Counted from the stretch's first letter, positions 1-7,932 are shown. The stretch: 64,000 nt of DNA from Actinacidiphila epipremni (GCF_012034175.1 NZ_JAATEJ010000001.1:310001-374000), one strand, 5' to 3'. Made by a program: numbers and translations. The notes: a model not told the origin generated them from the letters alone.

Positions 1-1
1 C

Positions 2-124
2 GTCACCCCCGCGCCCAAGGGCGAGGAGGCCGCCAAGCTGTGGGACGGCACGCTCATGGTGGCGTCCATCCCCGGCTTCTACGAGATCAAGCGCACCCGT
101 ACCGCCGGGCCCAGCTTCGAGTAG
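2..124 (+). CDS. C-terminal end of an unidentified protein (partial)
   Basis: Only the last 40 codons are in the window, open from base 2 to the TAG at 122-124. The visible tail has a short hydrophobic stretch (LMVASIPGFYEIK) followed by a basic patch and the terminal residues PSFE. I do not recognise the family from this fragment. The downstream VOC gene begins 15 nt after the stop on the same strand, so the two could be co-transcribed. Confidence 0.6.
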   Translation, partial: VTPAPKGEEAAKLWDGTLMVASIPGFYEIKRTRTAGPSFE

Positions 125-139
125 GACGGTCGGCGCGTC

Positions 140-526
140 ATGGCACACCTGGGCCTGGTGAGCGTCGTCGTACGCGACTACGACGAGGCCATCGCCTTCT
201 ACACCCGCGCGCTCGGCTTCGAGCTGCGCGAGGACACCCCGCGCGAGGACGGCGGCCGGTGGGTCGTCGTCGCCCCGCCCGGCTCCCGCGAGACCGGCCT
301 GCTGCTGGCCCGGGCCGCCACCCCCGAGCAGTCCGCGCGGATCGGCGACCAGACCGGCGGGCGGGTCGGGCTGTTCCTCACCACCGAGGACTTCGACGGC
401 GACTACAAGCGCATGGTCGCCGAGGGCGTGGTCTTCGAGGAGGAGCCGCGCTACGAGCCGTACGGCGCGGTCGTCGTCTTCCGCGACCTGTACGGCAACC
501 GCTGGGACCTCATCCAGCCGGCGTGA
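140..526 (+). CDS. VOC-superfamily protein (glyoxalase/bleomycin-resistance fold)
   Basis: A 128-residue protein, the usual size for a single two-module VOC (vicinal oxygen chelate) domain. It shows the repeated beta-alpha-beta pattern: an N-terminal HLGLVSVVV strand followed by DYDEAIAFYTRALGFELRE, and a C-terminal VFRDLYGNRWDLIQP ending. That ending is the classic last strand of glyoxalase-like proteins, where a metal ligand (usually Glu) sits; here the position reads Asp (WDLI), and the first-strand ligand position is Val, so a canonical metal site looks incomplete. The ATG at 140 has an AGGA 13 nt upstream. The substrate cannot be inferred; family members include glyoxalases, dioxygenases and antibiotic-binding proteins. 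Fold assignment is firm, function is not. Confidence 0.85.
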   Translation: MAHLGLVSVVVRDYDEAIAFYTRALGFELREDTPREDGGRWVVVAPPGSRETGLLLARAATPEQSARIGDQTGGRVGLFLTTEDFDGDYKRMVAEGVVFEEEPRYEPYGAVVVFRDLYGNRWDLIQPA

Positions 527-621
527 CGCGGGTACCGCCCGCCCGCCGTGACTTGGTGGAAACCCACAGCGCCGGGCGGCCCCGGCGGGCGGCCTCCGCC
601 CGCCCCGGCCGCCCGCCGCCG

Positions 622-637
622 CGTGACGTACATCACG
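622..637. promoter_or_regulatory. CRP-like palindrome upstream of bioY
   Basis: The arms CGTGA (622-626) and TCACG (633-637) flank six bases, matching the GTGA-N6-TCAC core of CRP/FNR-family sites. It lies about 110 nt before the -10 candidate of bioY. Streptomyces has a Crp protein with half-sites of this kind; assignment to it is inference. Confidence 0.35.
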
Positions 638-748
638 GGACCTGCGTAAACATCCCAGCCGAAACGCAACCGGCGGGAGCAGGAGTCTCCAAGCCGGCGA
701 CCGGGGCTTTGTCGCAGTCCGACGATGATCGGCTCTCCCGCGCTGGGC

Positions 749-754
749 TAGCGT
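749..754 (+). promoter_or_regulatory. Candidate -10 box for bioY
   Basis: TAGCGT fits the Streptomyces TAGNNT -10 form and would start transcription near 761, about 34 nt before the bioY ATG. No convincing -35 is visible at the right distance. Confidence 0.3.
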
Positions 755-794
755 CTGAGGAGCCCTGACCGCCCCCTCACCCGCGGAGAACCGA

Positions 795-1391
795 ATGAGC
801 GCCTCCTCCCTCGCCACCGGCCGGGCCGGAACCGTCCTCGCCGACCTGCTCCCCGCCTCCTCCGCCTCCCGCGCCCGGCTGCGCGACGCCGCGCTGGTGG
901 CCGGCGGCGCCGCCCTCACCGGCCTGGCCGCCCAGCTGTCGGTGCCCGTGCCGGGCTCCCCGGTGCCGGTGACCGGGCAGACCTTCGCCGCGCTGCTGGT
1001 CGGCACCGCGCTCGGCGCCCGCCGCGGCGTCGCCTCGCTCGGCCTGTACGCGCTCGCGGGCGTCGCGGGCCTGCCGTGGTTCGCCGGCGGCGCGTCCGGC
1101 TGGTCCATGCCGAGCTTCGGCTACATCCTCGGCATGCTGCTGGCCTCCGGCGTGGTCGGCTTCCTCGCCCGCCGCGGCGGCGACCGCACGGTGCTGCGCA
1201 CCGCAGGCGTCATGGTCGTCGGCTCCGCGCTCATCTACGCCGTGGGGGTGCCCTACCTGGCCGTCTCCGCCCATCTGACGGCCCACCAGGCGGTCGTCAT
1301 GGGCCTGCGCCCCTACCTGGTCGGCGACGCCCTCAAGGCCGCCCTGGCGATGGGCGCGCTGCCCGCCGCGTGGCGCCTGGTCCGCCGCTGA
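795..1391 (+). CDS. bioY: Biotin transporter BioY (ECF S-component)
   Basis: A 198-residue integral membrane protein that binds biotin as the substrate-specific S-component of an energy-coupling-factor transporter. The BioY signature is clear: PVPGSPVPVTGQTFAALLVG (about residues 51-70), followed by a Gly/Ala-rich stretch with LYALAGVAGLPWFAGG, and YLVGDALKAALAMG near the C-terminus. Five to six hydrophobic segments are seen. No bioM/bioN ATPase or T-component gene is adjacent, so it either uses a shared ECF module encoded elsewhere or works alone, as reported for some BioY proteins. The preceding 268 nt carry a CRP-like palindrome and a candidate -10; no biotin-repressor site was recognised. 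Confidence 0.93.
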   Translation: MSASSLATGRAGTVLADLLPASSASRARLRDAALVAGGAALTGLAAQLSVPVPGSPVPVTGQTFAALLVGTALGARRGVASLGLYALAGVAGLPWFAGGASGWSMPSFGYILGMLLASGVVGFLARRGGDRTVLRTAGVMVVGSALIYAVGVPYLAVSAHLTAHQAVVMGLRPYLVGDALKAALAMGALPAAWRLVRR

Positions 1392-1403
1392 CGCCCCGCC
1401 GGG

Positions 1404-1468
1404 CCCGCCGCCCGCAGCCGGCCCCCGTACGCCCGCCGCGGCGCGCGGGGTGCGGTGCGGGCGGCGGG
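1404..1468 (+). terminator. Possible terminator after bioY
   Basis: A 13-bp perfect inverted repeat (1404-1416 with 1456-1468) lies between the bioY stop and rpiB. The loop is long (39 nt) and there is no T-run, so its activity is uncertain. Confidence 0.35.
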
Positions 1469-1493
1469 GCGCCGGGGTGGAAGACTGGGCTCC

Positions 1494-1982
1494 ATGCGCG
1501 TGTACCTCGGCTCGGACCATGCCGGCTTTGAACTGAAGAACCACCTCGTCGAGTGGCTGACCGCCGGCGGGCACGAGCCCGTCGACTGCGGCCCGCACAT
1601 CTACGACGCGGAGGACGACTACCCGCCCTTCTGCCTGCGCGCGGCCGAGCGCACCGCCGCCGACCCCGGCAGCCTCGGCATCGTCATCGGCGGCTCCGGC
1701 AACGGCGAGCAGATCGCCGCCAACAAGGTCCGCGGTGTGCGCGCGGCCCTGGCCTGGAGCGAGCAGACCGCGACGCTGGCCCGCGAGCACAACGACGCCA
1801 ATGTGCTGAGCATCGGCGGCCGTATGCACACCCAGGACGAGGCCCAGAAGTTCGTCGAGCTGTTCCTGGCCACGCCGTACTCGCACGCCGAGCGGCACCA
1901 GCGCCGTATCGACATGCTCTCCGCGTACGAGGCCACCGGCGAACTGCCGCCGGTCCCGGCGCACCACCCGCGGCAGGACTGA
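1494..1982 (+). CDS. rpiB: Ribose-5-phosphate isomerase B
   Basis: 162 residues; interconverts ribose-5-phosphate and ribulose-5-phosphate in the pentose phosphate pathway (RpiB/LacA-LacB family). The N-terminus MRVYLGSDHAGFELKNHL carries the SDHAG substrate loop (7-11), and GGSGNGEQIAANK (66-78) is the phosphate/catalytic loop. As in mycobacterial RpiB, the catalytic base appears to be Glu72 in this loop rather than the Cys used by E. coli RpiB. His99 in the REHNDANVLSIGGR motif is conserved. The ATG at 1494 was chosen because homologues begin at MRVYLGSDHAG; an in-frame start at 1455 would add a non-conserved Gly/Arg-rich leader. The next gene follows after 9 nt, suggesting an operon. Confidence 0.95.
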   Translation: MRVYLGSDHAGFELKNHLVEWLTAGGHEPVDCGPHIYDAEDDYPPFCLRAAERTAADPGSLGIVIGGSGNGEQIAANKVRGVRAALAWSEQTATLAREHNDANVLSIGGRMHTQDEAQKFVELFLATPYSHAERHQRRIDMLSAYEATGELPPVPAHHPRQD

Positions 1983-1991
1983 CCCCGAGCG

Positions 1992-2798
1992 ATGCCCGAA
2001 GGCCACACCATCCACCGGCTCGCCGCCGACCACCGGGAGCGGTTCGGCGGCCTGGCGGTACGGGCCGGCAGCCCGCAGGGCAAGTTCTCCGACGGCGCCG
2101 CCCTGCTCGACGGCCGCGTCATGGAGACCGCCGAGGCGCACGGCAAGCACCTCTTCCTCGGCTTCGGGGCCACCGGCTGGGTCCACGTCCACCTCGGCCT
2201 GATCGGCACCTACCGCTTCGGTACGGGCCTCGCGCCGCTGCCCGCCGACACCGTACGGCTGCGCATCGCCACGCCGGAGCACTACGCGGACCTGCGCGGG
2301 CCCGCCGCGTGCGCGCTCGTCACCGAGCCGGAGAAGCAGGCCATACACGACCGGCTCGGCCCCGACCCGCTGCGCCCCGGCGACGACCCCGGCCGCGTCC
2401 ACGCCCGGCTCGCCCGGTCGCGGATCAGCGTCGCCGCGCTGCTGCTGGACCAGAAGGTCATCGCGGGCGTCGGCAACGTCTACCGCGCCGAAGTGCTCTT
2501 CCGCCACCACGTGGACCCGTTCCTGCCCGGCCGCGACCTGCCACGGCCGGTGTGGGACGCGATGTGGGCCGACCTGGTGGCGCTGATGCGGCAGGGCGTG
2601 CGGAACAACCGCATCGACACCGTCCGCCCCGAGTACGAGCCCGAGGCCATGGGCCGCCCGCCGCGCGTCGACGACCACGGCGGCGAGGTCTACGTCTACC
2701 GCCGCACCGGGCAGCCCTGCCTGGTGTGCGGGACGCCGGTACGCACCCAGGTCCTGGCCGCGCGCAACCTCTTCTGGTGCCCCACCTGCCAGAGTTGA
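1992..2798 (+). CDS. Fpg/Nei family DNA glycosylase (endonuclease VIII-like)
   Basis: 268-residue base-excision repair enzyme with DNA glycosylase and AP-lyase activity on oxidised bases. The catalytic N-terminal PEG (Pro2, Glu3) is preserved, Lys52 in the AHGKHLFLGF hairpin matches the conserved lysine, and the helix-two-turn-helix region reads LLLDQKVIAGVGNVYRAEVLF. The C-terminal zinc finger is complete, with Cys243, Cys246, Cys263 and Cys266 (the C-x2-C-x16-C-x2-C pattern). The second residues PEGHTIHRLA are typical of actinobacterial Nei-type rather than classic Fpg (PELPEVE) proteins, so Nei2-like is the better label. It starts 9 nt after rpiB and is probably co-transcribed. Confidence 0.92.
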   Translation: MPEGHTIHRLAADHRERFGGLAVRAGSPQGKFSDGAALLDGRVMETAEAHGKHLFLGFGATGWVHVHLGLIGTYRFGTGLAPLPADTVRLRIATPEHYADLRGPAACALVTEPEKQAIHDRLGPDPLRPGDDPGRVHARLARSRISVAALLLDQKVIAGVGNVYRAEVLFRHHVDPFLPGRDLPRPVWDAMWADLVALMRQGVRNNRIDTVRPEYEPEAMGRPPRVDDHGGEVYVYRRTGQPCLVCGTPVRTQVLAARNLFWCPTCQS

Positions 2799-2806
2799 GC
2801 CACGCC

Positions 2807-2822
2807 CCGGGCCGCGGCCCGG
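2807..2822. terminator. GC palindrome after the glycosylase gene
   Basis: A perfect 16-bp palindrome just 8 nt past the stop codon can form a compact hairpin. There is no T-tract; it may act as a Streptomyces-type terminator. Confidence 0.3.
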
Positions 2823-2943
2823 CGACCGGCCCCGCCGCGGCGAGCGTGCGCCGAACGTGCTTTCCGGCGCGAAAGGCGCACGCCCGCGCCTCACCCGTAC
2901 GGCTCACACCCCGGCGGGCCTGCGCGGAAGGGCCGCCGCTAGG

Positions 2944-2949
2944 TAGGGT
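2944..2949 (+). promoter_or_regulatory. Candidate -10 box of the PP2C phosphatase gene
   Basis: TAGGGT lies 9 nt before the ATG at 2959. Transcription would begin within about 3 nt of the start codon, giving an almost leaderless message. Confidence 0.4.
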
Positions 2950-2958
2950 CGCGGAGGC

Positions 2959-4101
2959 ATGGCGAAACAGACGGCGGCGGAGACGGCGGGGCTCAGGTGG
3001 CGCAGGCGGTGGCACCGGGCCCGGCTCGGCGTGCGCCGGTCCGCCGTCGACTACTTCCGCGGCGGCGCCTCCGACTGGGCGGGACTGGCCGTCCTGGTCG
3101 CCGCGGTGCCGGTGCTCGCGTACATCTCCGTCGTCACGCCCGAGTGGTGCCCGCCCAGCGCCCTGGTGCTGCCGATCCTGGCCGGCGGGCTGCTGCTGCG
3201 CCCGGCGAGCCTGCTGCTGGTGTACGCGGCCTCCGCCGTCGCGCTGATCGCCGAGTCCGCCGCCCTCGGCCCGTACCGCGAGGGCCCGGCGCGGGTCACG
3301 CCCGGCATGGTGCTGGAGGTGACCGCGGTCGCGCTCGCGGGCCTGGTCATCGCGCAGTTCAGGGCCCGGGTCGGGGTGCCCTGGCGGGGCGGGCACACCA
3401 TGCTGTTCGACCTCCGGGAACGTATCCGGGTGCAGAGCAGGCTGCCGCGGCTGCCCGGCGGCTGGCACGCCGAGATGTCGCTGCGGCCGGCCGGCGGGCA
3501 GTCCTTCTCCGGCGACTTCGTGGTGGCCACCCGCAGTTCGGGCGGGCGGGTCCTGGAGGCGGTGCTCACCGACGTGTCCGGCAAGGGCATGGACGCCGCC
3601 TCCCGCTCCCTGCTGCTGTCCGGCGCCTTCGGCGGCCTGCTCGGCTCGCTGCCCCCGCACTCCTTCCTGCCCGCCGCCAACGGCTACCTGCTGCGGCAGA
3701 ACTGGGAAGAGGGCTTCGCCACGTCCGTGCACCTGGTGCTGGACCTGGAGACCGGCGACTACGAACTGCTGTCCGCCGGGCACCCGCCGGGCGTCCAACT
3801 GCACGCCGGCAGCGGCCGGTGGGAGCACAAGGCGGCCGAGGGGCCGCTGCTAGGCGTCTACGACGGGGCCGAATTCGACGGCGTCAAGGGCACGTTGCGC
3901 TCCGGCGACGTGTTGATGCTGTTCACCGACGGGCTGGTGGAGACCGCCGAGCGGGACATCGCCGAGGGCATGGACCGGCTGATCGGCGAGGCCGACCGCT
4001 TCGTGACCACCGGATTCCGCGGCTCGGCCTGGCGGTTGATCGAGGCGGTCGCCAAGGACGTCAACGACGACCGGGCGCTGCTCATAGTGTGCCGGGACTA
4101 G
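2959..4101 (+). CDS. Membrane-anchored PP2C/SpoIIE-type serine phosphatase
   Basis: 380 residues. The N-terminal third (about 35-140) holds three to four hydrophobic segments (for example GLAVLVAAVPVLAYISVVT, ALVLPILAGGLLL). The rest is a PPM/SpoIIE-type phosphatase domain with the acidic metal-binding motifs FSGDFVVA, LTDVSGKGMDAA, FTDGLVE and the C-terminal NDDRALLIV. Such proteins dephosphorylate anti-anti-sigma factors and are abundant in Streptomyces. There is no PAS, GAF or kinase domain, so signal input must come through the membrane segments or a partner. No sigma-factor, anti-sigma or antagonist gene is adjacent. Family assignment is strong; the target is unknown. Confidence 0.9.
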   Translation: MAKQTAAETAGLRWRRRWHRARLGVRRSAVDYFRGGASDWAGLAVLVAAVPVLAYISVVTPEWCPPSALVLPILAGGLLLRPASLLLVYAASAVALIAESAALGPYREGPARVTPGMVLEVTAVALAGLVIAQFRARVGVPWRGGHTMLFDLRERIRVQSRLPRLPGGWHAEMSLRPAGGQSFSGDFVVATRSSGGRVLEAVLTDVSGKGMDAASRSLLLSGAFGGLLGSLPPHSFLPAANGYLLRQNWEEGFATSVHLVLDLETGDYELLSAGHPPGVQLHAGSGRWEHKAAEGPLLGVYDGAEFDGVKGTLRSGDVLMLFTDGLVETAERDIAEGMDRLIGEADRFVTTGFRGSAWRLIEAVAKDVNDDRALLIVCRD

Positions 4102-4242
4102 CGGTGGGGAATGCACCCAGTGGCCGTTCGCCGTACGGGCGTTGATTGTCGGTCAGGGATGGCACCATGGAGGCGGGCGAGGCGGGGGGCGCGGCGCGGT
4201 TCCCCGGACCGGCAAGGAACCCGAAAGAGGAAGTGATCCGCT

Positions 4243-4437
4243 GTGGTTATCTCCCTGTCCGCCGCACTGCTTCTGGCGATCGTGCTGTTCGTCATGATCC
4301 GGTCGAAGCAGATAAAGGTGGGCCCCGCGATCGTCGCCGCCCTCTTCGGCTTCTTCCTGGCCTCGACGAACATGGCGCCGGACATCAACCGGTTCCTGAA
4401 CTCAGTGGCCGACACCATCAACCAGATAAAGATCTGA
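4243..4437 (+). CDS. Small hydrophobic membrane protein, 64 residues
   Basis: Starts at GTG 4243 behind a purine-rich AAAGAGGAA. The product has two hydrophobic segments (about 3-19 and 26-41) separated by a short basic RSKQIKVG turn, then an amphipathic tail ending NQIKI. This suits a hairpin membrane protein with both ends on the same side. It resembles short membrane proteins I associate with Streptomyces genomes, but I cannot name a family. Its last 36 nt overlap the 3' end of the convergent asparaginase gene. The frame is well defined and the start has a good ribosome-binding site, so I regard it as real. Confidence 0.7.
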   Translation: MVISLSAALLLAIVLFVMIRSKQIKVGPAIVAALFGFFLASTNMAPDINRFLNSVADTINQIKI

Positions 4438-5445
4438 CGCCTGCCGCGCCGGCGGCTGCGGGTCCAGGACGCCGCGCAGCAGCGTGCCCGCGTCCGGGCC
4501 GTCGCCGGCGGGCCCGCGGGCGGCCAGCAGCGCCGCCAGCACCGCGATCCGGGCCTGGCCCGGCTTGAGCGCCCCGGCCAGCAGCGCGCCGGCCGCCGCC
4601 AGGTCCACCGCGCCGCCGCCGGTGTAGAGCGGGGCGACCGCGCCGGCGGCCACCCGGGTGCTGACGGCGACGTGCACGCCGGAGGAGACCGCGCGGCGCA
4701 CCGCGTCGGCGACCTCGGGGTTGGCGTTGCCCGCGCCGGTGCCGACCAGCACGATGCCGCGGGCGCCGGCGGCGACGGCCGCGTCGAAGAGGACCGAGTC
4801 GCCGTCGCTGTGGTGCATGACGATGTCCACCCGCGGCGTGCTGCCGGTGCGCTCGGGCAGCGGCAGCGCCTCGCGCCGCGGCTGCCGGCGCGCCCACCGC
4901 ACCCGGCCGAACTCGACCCGGCCCAGCGGCTGCCCGTCGGGGCTGCCGAAGGCCCGGGCGTCCACCGTGTGCTGCTTGACGGTGCCGCGGGCGGCGAAGA
5001 CCTGCCCGGCGAAGACGATCACCGCGCCGATGTCGCGGCCGGAGACGGCCGTCAGCAGCGCGTCGTAGAGGTTGCCGGCCGCGTCGCCGTCCGGGGCGTC
5101 CAGCGGCTGCTGGGCGCCGGTGAAGACCACCGGGCGCGGGTCGTGGTGGAAGAGGTCCACGAAGAAGGCGGACTCCTCCAGGGTGTCCGTGCCGTGCGTG
5201 ACGACCACGCCGTCCACCTCGGGGTCGGCCAGCGCCTCGTGGACCGCGTACAGCAGCCGCAGCTGGTGGTCGGTGGTCAGCCGCGAGCTGTTGACGGTGA
5301 ACAGGTCCACCACCCGCACCTCGACGCCTTCGGGGACGGCGCCGGCCTCCAGGACCTCGCGCCCGGCGGCCTCGGCCGCGTATCCGTCGCCCTGCCACCG
5401 GCTGGCGATGGTGCCTCCGGTGCTGATGACCACGACGTGTCGCAC
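4402..5445 (-). CDS. ansA: L-asparaginase
   Basis: 347 residues; hydrolyses L-asparagine to aspartate and ammonia. Both active-site signatures are present: STGGTIAS (8-15, nucleophile Thr9 or Thr12) and THGTDTLEE (83-91, containing Thr86-Asp87), plus VFTGAQ and the Lys-bearing GTVKQHT segment. No signal peptide is visible, so it is probably cytoplasmic. The GTG at 5445 was chosen because it is preceded by GGAGGCGGAGG and gives the family N-terminus RHVVVISTGGT; the open frame runs on far upstream without homology. It is divergent from an AsnC-type regulator with a shared palindromic operator, so control by that regulator is likely. The 3' end overlaps the convergent 64-residue gene. Confidence 0.92.
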   Translation of the reverse strand: MRHVVVISTGGTIASRWQGDGYAAEAAGREVLEAGAVPEGVEVRVVDLFTVNSSRLTTDHQLRLLYAVHEALADPEVDGVVVTHGTDTLEESAFFVDLFHHDPRPVVFTGAQQPLDAPDGDAAGNLYDALLTAVSGRDIGAVIVFAGQVFAARGTVKQHTVDARAFGSPDGQPLGRVEFGRVRWARRQPRREALPLPERTGSTPRVDIVMHHSDGDSVLFDAAVAAGARGIVLVGTGAGNANPEVADAVRRAVSSGVHVAVSTRVAAGAVAPLYTGGGAVDLAAAGALLAGALKPGQARIAVLAALLAARGPAGDGPDAGTLLRGVLDPQPPARQASDLYLVDGVGH

Positions 5446-5479
5446 GTTGCCTCCGCCTCCCACTGCTGCCGCTGTGAGT

Positions 5480-5514
5480 GCAATGATATGCGCGTAGACC
5501 CGCCATATGATTGC
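5480..5514. promoter_or_regulatory. Palindromic operator between asparaginase and AsnC-type regulator
   Basis: GCAATGATATG (5480-5490) and CATATGATTGC (5504-5514) form an inverted repeat matching at 10 of 11 positions around a 13-nt centre. It is AT-rich in very GC-rich DNA and sits in the divergent intergenic region. AsnC/Lrp proteins bind dyad sites of this kind; the link is inferred. Confidence 0.6.
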
Positions 5515-5547
5515 TAATACCGGCCGGTACTCCAGTGAAATATGGGG

Positions 5548-5553
5548 GATAAT
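5548..5553 (+). promoter_or_regulatory. -10 box for a leaderless AsnC-type gene
   Basis: GATAAT ends exactly 6 nt before the ATG at 5560, predicting transcription from the first base of the start codon. Confidence 0.5.
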
Positions 5554-5559
5554 GCTGCG

Positions 5560-6012
5560 ATGGACGCCATCGACAGAAGCATCTTGCGCGAACTCCAGGC
5601 GGACGGCCGGCTGACGAACCAGGAGCTCGCCCAGCGGGTCGGTCTCACCCCTTCCCCCTGCCTGCGCCGGGTACGCCAACTGGAGGACGACGGGGTCATC
5701 CAGACCTACCGCGCGGTCGTCGACCCGGCAGCCGTCGGCCGCGGCTTCGAGGTCTTCGCCTCCGTCGAGGTCCAGCGCGACCGCGCCTCCGTCGCCGCCT
5801 TCGAGGCCGAGGTCCAGTCCACCACCGACGTCGTCGAGGCCTACCGCCTCTACGGCGCCCCCGGCTGCCTGCTGCGCATCGCCGTGACCGACTCCGACGC
5901 CTACGAGCGCTTCTGGACCGAGAAACTCATCGGCATGCCCGGCGTCACCGACGTCAACTCCCAGATGATCATGCGCCGCATCAAATCCCCCCAGGGCATC
6001 CCCGTCGACTGA
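5560..6012 (+). CDS. AsnC/Lrp-family transcriptional regulator
   Basis: 150 residues. The N-terminal winged helix-turn-helix is typical: MDAIDRSILRELQADGRL, then LAQRVGLTPSPCLRRVRQLE, where the second helix reads DNA. The C-terminal half (about 65-145) is the RAM ligand-binding/oligomerisation domain, ending in the VTDVNSQMIMRRIK strand region. Lrp-type proteins respond to amino acids; the divergent asparaginase gene suggests asparagine or aspartate as effector, and the 35-bp palindrome between them is a likely autoregulatory site. The ATG at 5560 is preferred over 5542 because homologues begin at MDAIDR and the -10 box overlaps the earlier codon region. Confidence 0.9.
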   Translation: MDAIDRSILRELQADGRLTNQELAQRVGLTPSPCLRRVRQLEDDGVIQTYRAVVDPAAVGRGFEVFASVEVQRDRASVAAFEAEVQSTTDVVEAYRLYGAPGCLLRIAVTDSDAYERFWTEKLIGMPGVTDVNSQMIMRRIKSPQGIPVD

Positions 6013-6026
6013 CCCCCCCCACACCG

Positions 6027-6062
6027 ACGGCCCGGAGCGGACACATCCGCCGACCGGGCCGT
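6027..6062 (+). terminator. Terminator after the AsnC-type gene
   Basis: Nine perfectly paired bases (6027-6035 with 6054-6062), extended by an inner GCGG/CCGC pair, form a GC-rich hairpin 14 nt after the stop and just before the convergent tRNA. Confidence 0.6.
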
Positions 6063-6071
6063 GACAAGTGG

Positions 6072-6142
6072 AGCGGGCGACGGGAATCGAACCCGCGTAG
6101 CTAGTTTGGAAGACTAGGGCTCTACCATTGAGCTACGCCCGC
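6072..6142 (-). tRNA. tRNA-Gly (anticodon TCC)
   Basis: 71-nt cloverleaf on the minus strand: acceptor GCGGGCG pairs with CGCCCGC, the D-arm begins AGCTCAATGGTAGAGC, the anticodon loop is CTTCCAA (anticodon UCC, reading GGA) on a CTAGT/ACTAG stem, and the T-arm is CGGGTTCGATTCCCG. The 3' CCA is not encoded. Confidence 0.95.
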
Positions 6143-6263
6143 AGCGGGTCAGATTCTGGCACACCTGGTGGTTGGCGGTCGAATGGGATCGGCGCGCAGG
6201 TGTCGCGGGTGGATACTTGGCTGCCCACGGTCGAGGGGGCATGTACTCTACGTGTCGCACCAG

Positions 6264-6340
6264 CGGGGTGTGGCGCAGCTTGGTAGCGCGTCCGCTTTGG
6301 GAGCGGAAGGCCGTCGGTTCGAATCCGGCCACCCCGACCA
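6264..6340 (+). tRNA. tRNA-Pro (anticodon TGG)
   Basis: 74-nt cloverleaf plus encoded CCA (6338-6340). The acceptor CGGGGTG pairs with CACCCCG, the D-arm is GCGCAGCTTGGTAGCGC, the anticodon stem TCCGC/GCGGA carries loop TTTGGGA (anticodon UGG, reading CCA), and the T-arm is GTCGGTTCGAATCCGGC. A TACTCT -10-like box lies at 6244-6249. Confidence 0.95.
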
Positions 6341-6534
6341 GCAGTTCTCCGTATGAGGGGCCGCCGGGGGCGGCGGGCGGCGGACCGCCGGGCGACCCCG
6401 CCCGGCGGGGATTGCGGTACCGGTAGGATGGGCCGCCGGCGGGCCGGGTACGTGGCCACGGCCGAGTGCCGGACACGCGAGCAGCGCACCGGCAGGTCCG
6501 CCCCCATCAACGTAAAGCCCAAGGAGACCCAACC

Positions 6535-7932
6535 GTGAAGAGCGCCGTCGAGACTCTGAACCCGACCCGGGTTCGACTCACTGTCGAGGTGCCCTTCGAG
6601 GAGCTCAAGCCCAGCCTCGACGCGGCGTACAAGAAGATCAACGACCAGGTCACGGTGCCGGGCTTCCGCAAGGGCAAGATCCCTGCGCGCGTCATCGACC
6701 AGCGGTTCGGCCGGGGCGCGGTTCTCGAAGAGGCCATCAACGACGCGCTGCCGAAGTTCTACACGGAGGCGGTCAACGAGACCGAGCTCAACGTGCTCGG
6801 CCAGCCGGACGTCGACATCACCGAGTTCGACGACGGCAATGAGCTGAAGTTCACCGCCGAGGTGGACATCCGCCCGGCCATCGAGATCCCGGACTACTCC
6901 GGCATCGAGGTGACCGTCGACGCGATCGAGGTCACCGACGAGGACGTCGAGAAGTCGCTGGAGCAGCTGCGCGACCGCTTCGCCACCACCTCCGCCGTCG
7001 AGCGGGCCGCCGCCGAGGGCGACGTCGTCGTGGTCGACCTGGAGGCGTCGGTGGACGGCGAGGTGCTCGGCGACGGCATCGCCGAGGGCGTCAGCTACAC
7101 CATCGGCTCGGGCCAGCTGCTCGACGGCATCGACGAGGCCGTCACGGGCCTGTCCGCCGGCGACACCGCGACCTTCGCCTCGCAGCTCAAGGGCGGCTCC
7201 GCCGCCGGCAAGGACGCCGAGGTCAAGGTCAAGGTCTCCGAGGTCCAGGAGCGCGAACTGCCGGCGCTGGACGACGAGTTCGCCCAGCTGGCCAGCGAGT
7301 TCGACACGCTGGAGGAGCTGCGCGCGGACAGCCGCAAGCGTCTGGAGTCGATGAAGCAGTACGACCAGGCCACCTCCGCGCAGGAGAAGGTCCTCGACGC
7401 GCTCATCGAGCTCACCGAGGTCGCGATCCCGGAGAAGCTGCTCAAGGACGAGATCGAGACCCGGACCCACAACCTGGAGCACCACCAGTTCCCGCAGATG
7501 GGTCTGACCTGGGAGTCCTTCCTGGAGCGCGAGGGCAAGACGCGCGAGGAGTACGACGCCGAGCTGGAGGCCCAGGCCGTCAAGGGCATCAAGACCCAGT
7601 TCATCCTGGACGAGCTCGTCACCAAGGAGAAGCTGTCGGTCAACCAGGAGGAGCTCACCGAGCACCTGGTGCGCCGCGCCGCGTCCTCCGGCATGAGCCC
7701 GGACCAGTTCGCGCAGGCCGTCGTCGAGGGCGGCCAGGTACCGCTGCTGGTCGGCGAGGTCGCCCGCGGCAAGGCCCTCGCGGTCGTCGTCGAGGCGGCG
7801 AAGGTCACCGACTCCAACGGCGAGGTCGTCGACCTCTCCGACGAGGACGAGGACGCACCCGCGGAGGCCGCCGAGGAGACCACCGAGGCCGCCGCGCCCG
7901 CCGACGCCGACGCCGAGTCCGACAAGGCCTGA
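6535..7932 (+). CDS. tig: Trigger factor, ribosome-associated chaperone
   Basis: 465 residues. Trigger factor docks at the ribosomal exit tunnel, shields nascent chains and has peptidyl-prolyl isomerase activity. The ribosome-binding signature GFRKGKIP is at 43-50. The FKBP-type domain follows (about 160-245: [18 protein letters not shown] to [18 protein letters not shown]), then the long helical arms of the C-terminal chaperone domain. The last 35 residues are a highly acidic Ala/Glu/Asp tail, common in actinobacterial versions. GTG 6535 has a strong AAGGAGA 7 nt upstream; the longer in-frame ATG at 6466 lacks homology. It lies upstream of clpP1P2-clpX, as in other Streptomyces. Confidence 0.97.
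   Translation: MKSAVETLNPTRVRLTVEVPFEELKPSLDAAYKKINDQVTVPGFRKGKIPARVIDQRFGRGAVLEEAINDALPKFYTEAVNETELNVLGQPDVDITEFDDGNELKFTAEVDIRPAIEIPDYSGIEVTVDAIEVTDEDVEKSLEQLRDRFATTSAVERAAAEGDVVVVDLEASVDGEVLGDGIAEGVSYTIGSGQLLDGIDEAVTGLSAGDTATFASQLKGGSAAGKDAEVKVKVSEVQERELPALDDEFAQLASEFDTLEELRADSRKRLESMKQYDQATSAQEKVLDALIELTEVAIPEKLLKDEIETRTHNLEHHQFPQMGLTWESFLEREGKTREEYDAELEAQAVKGIKTQFILDELVTKEKLSVNQEELTEHLVRRAASSGMSPDQFAQAVVEGGQVPLLVGEVARGKALAVVVEAAKVTDSNGEVVDLSDEDEDAPAEAAEETTEAAAPADADAESDKA

Noticed and set aside
655..794. Riboswitch (c-di-AMP or cobalamin type) in the bioY leader
   Set aside because: Some GC-rich complementarity is present, but none of the conserved core boxes of those riboswitches could be found.
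777..2894. 705-codon open frame on the minus strand
   Set aside because: It lies antisense to bioY, rpiB and the glycosylase gene; the product is Arg/Gly/Ala-rich with no motif. High GC makes long antisense frames common.
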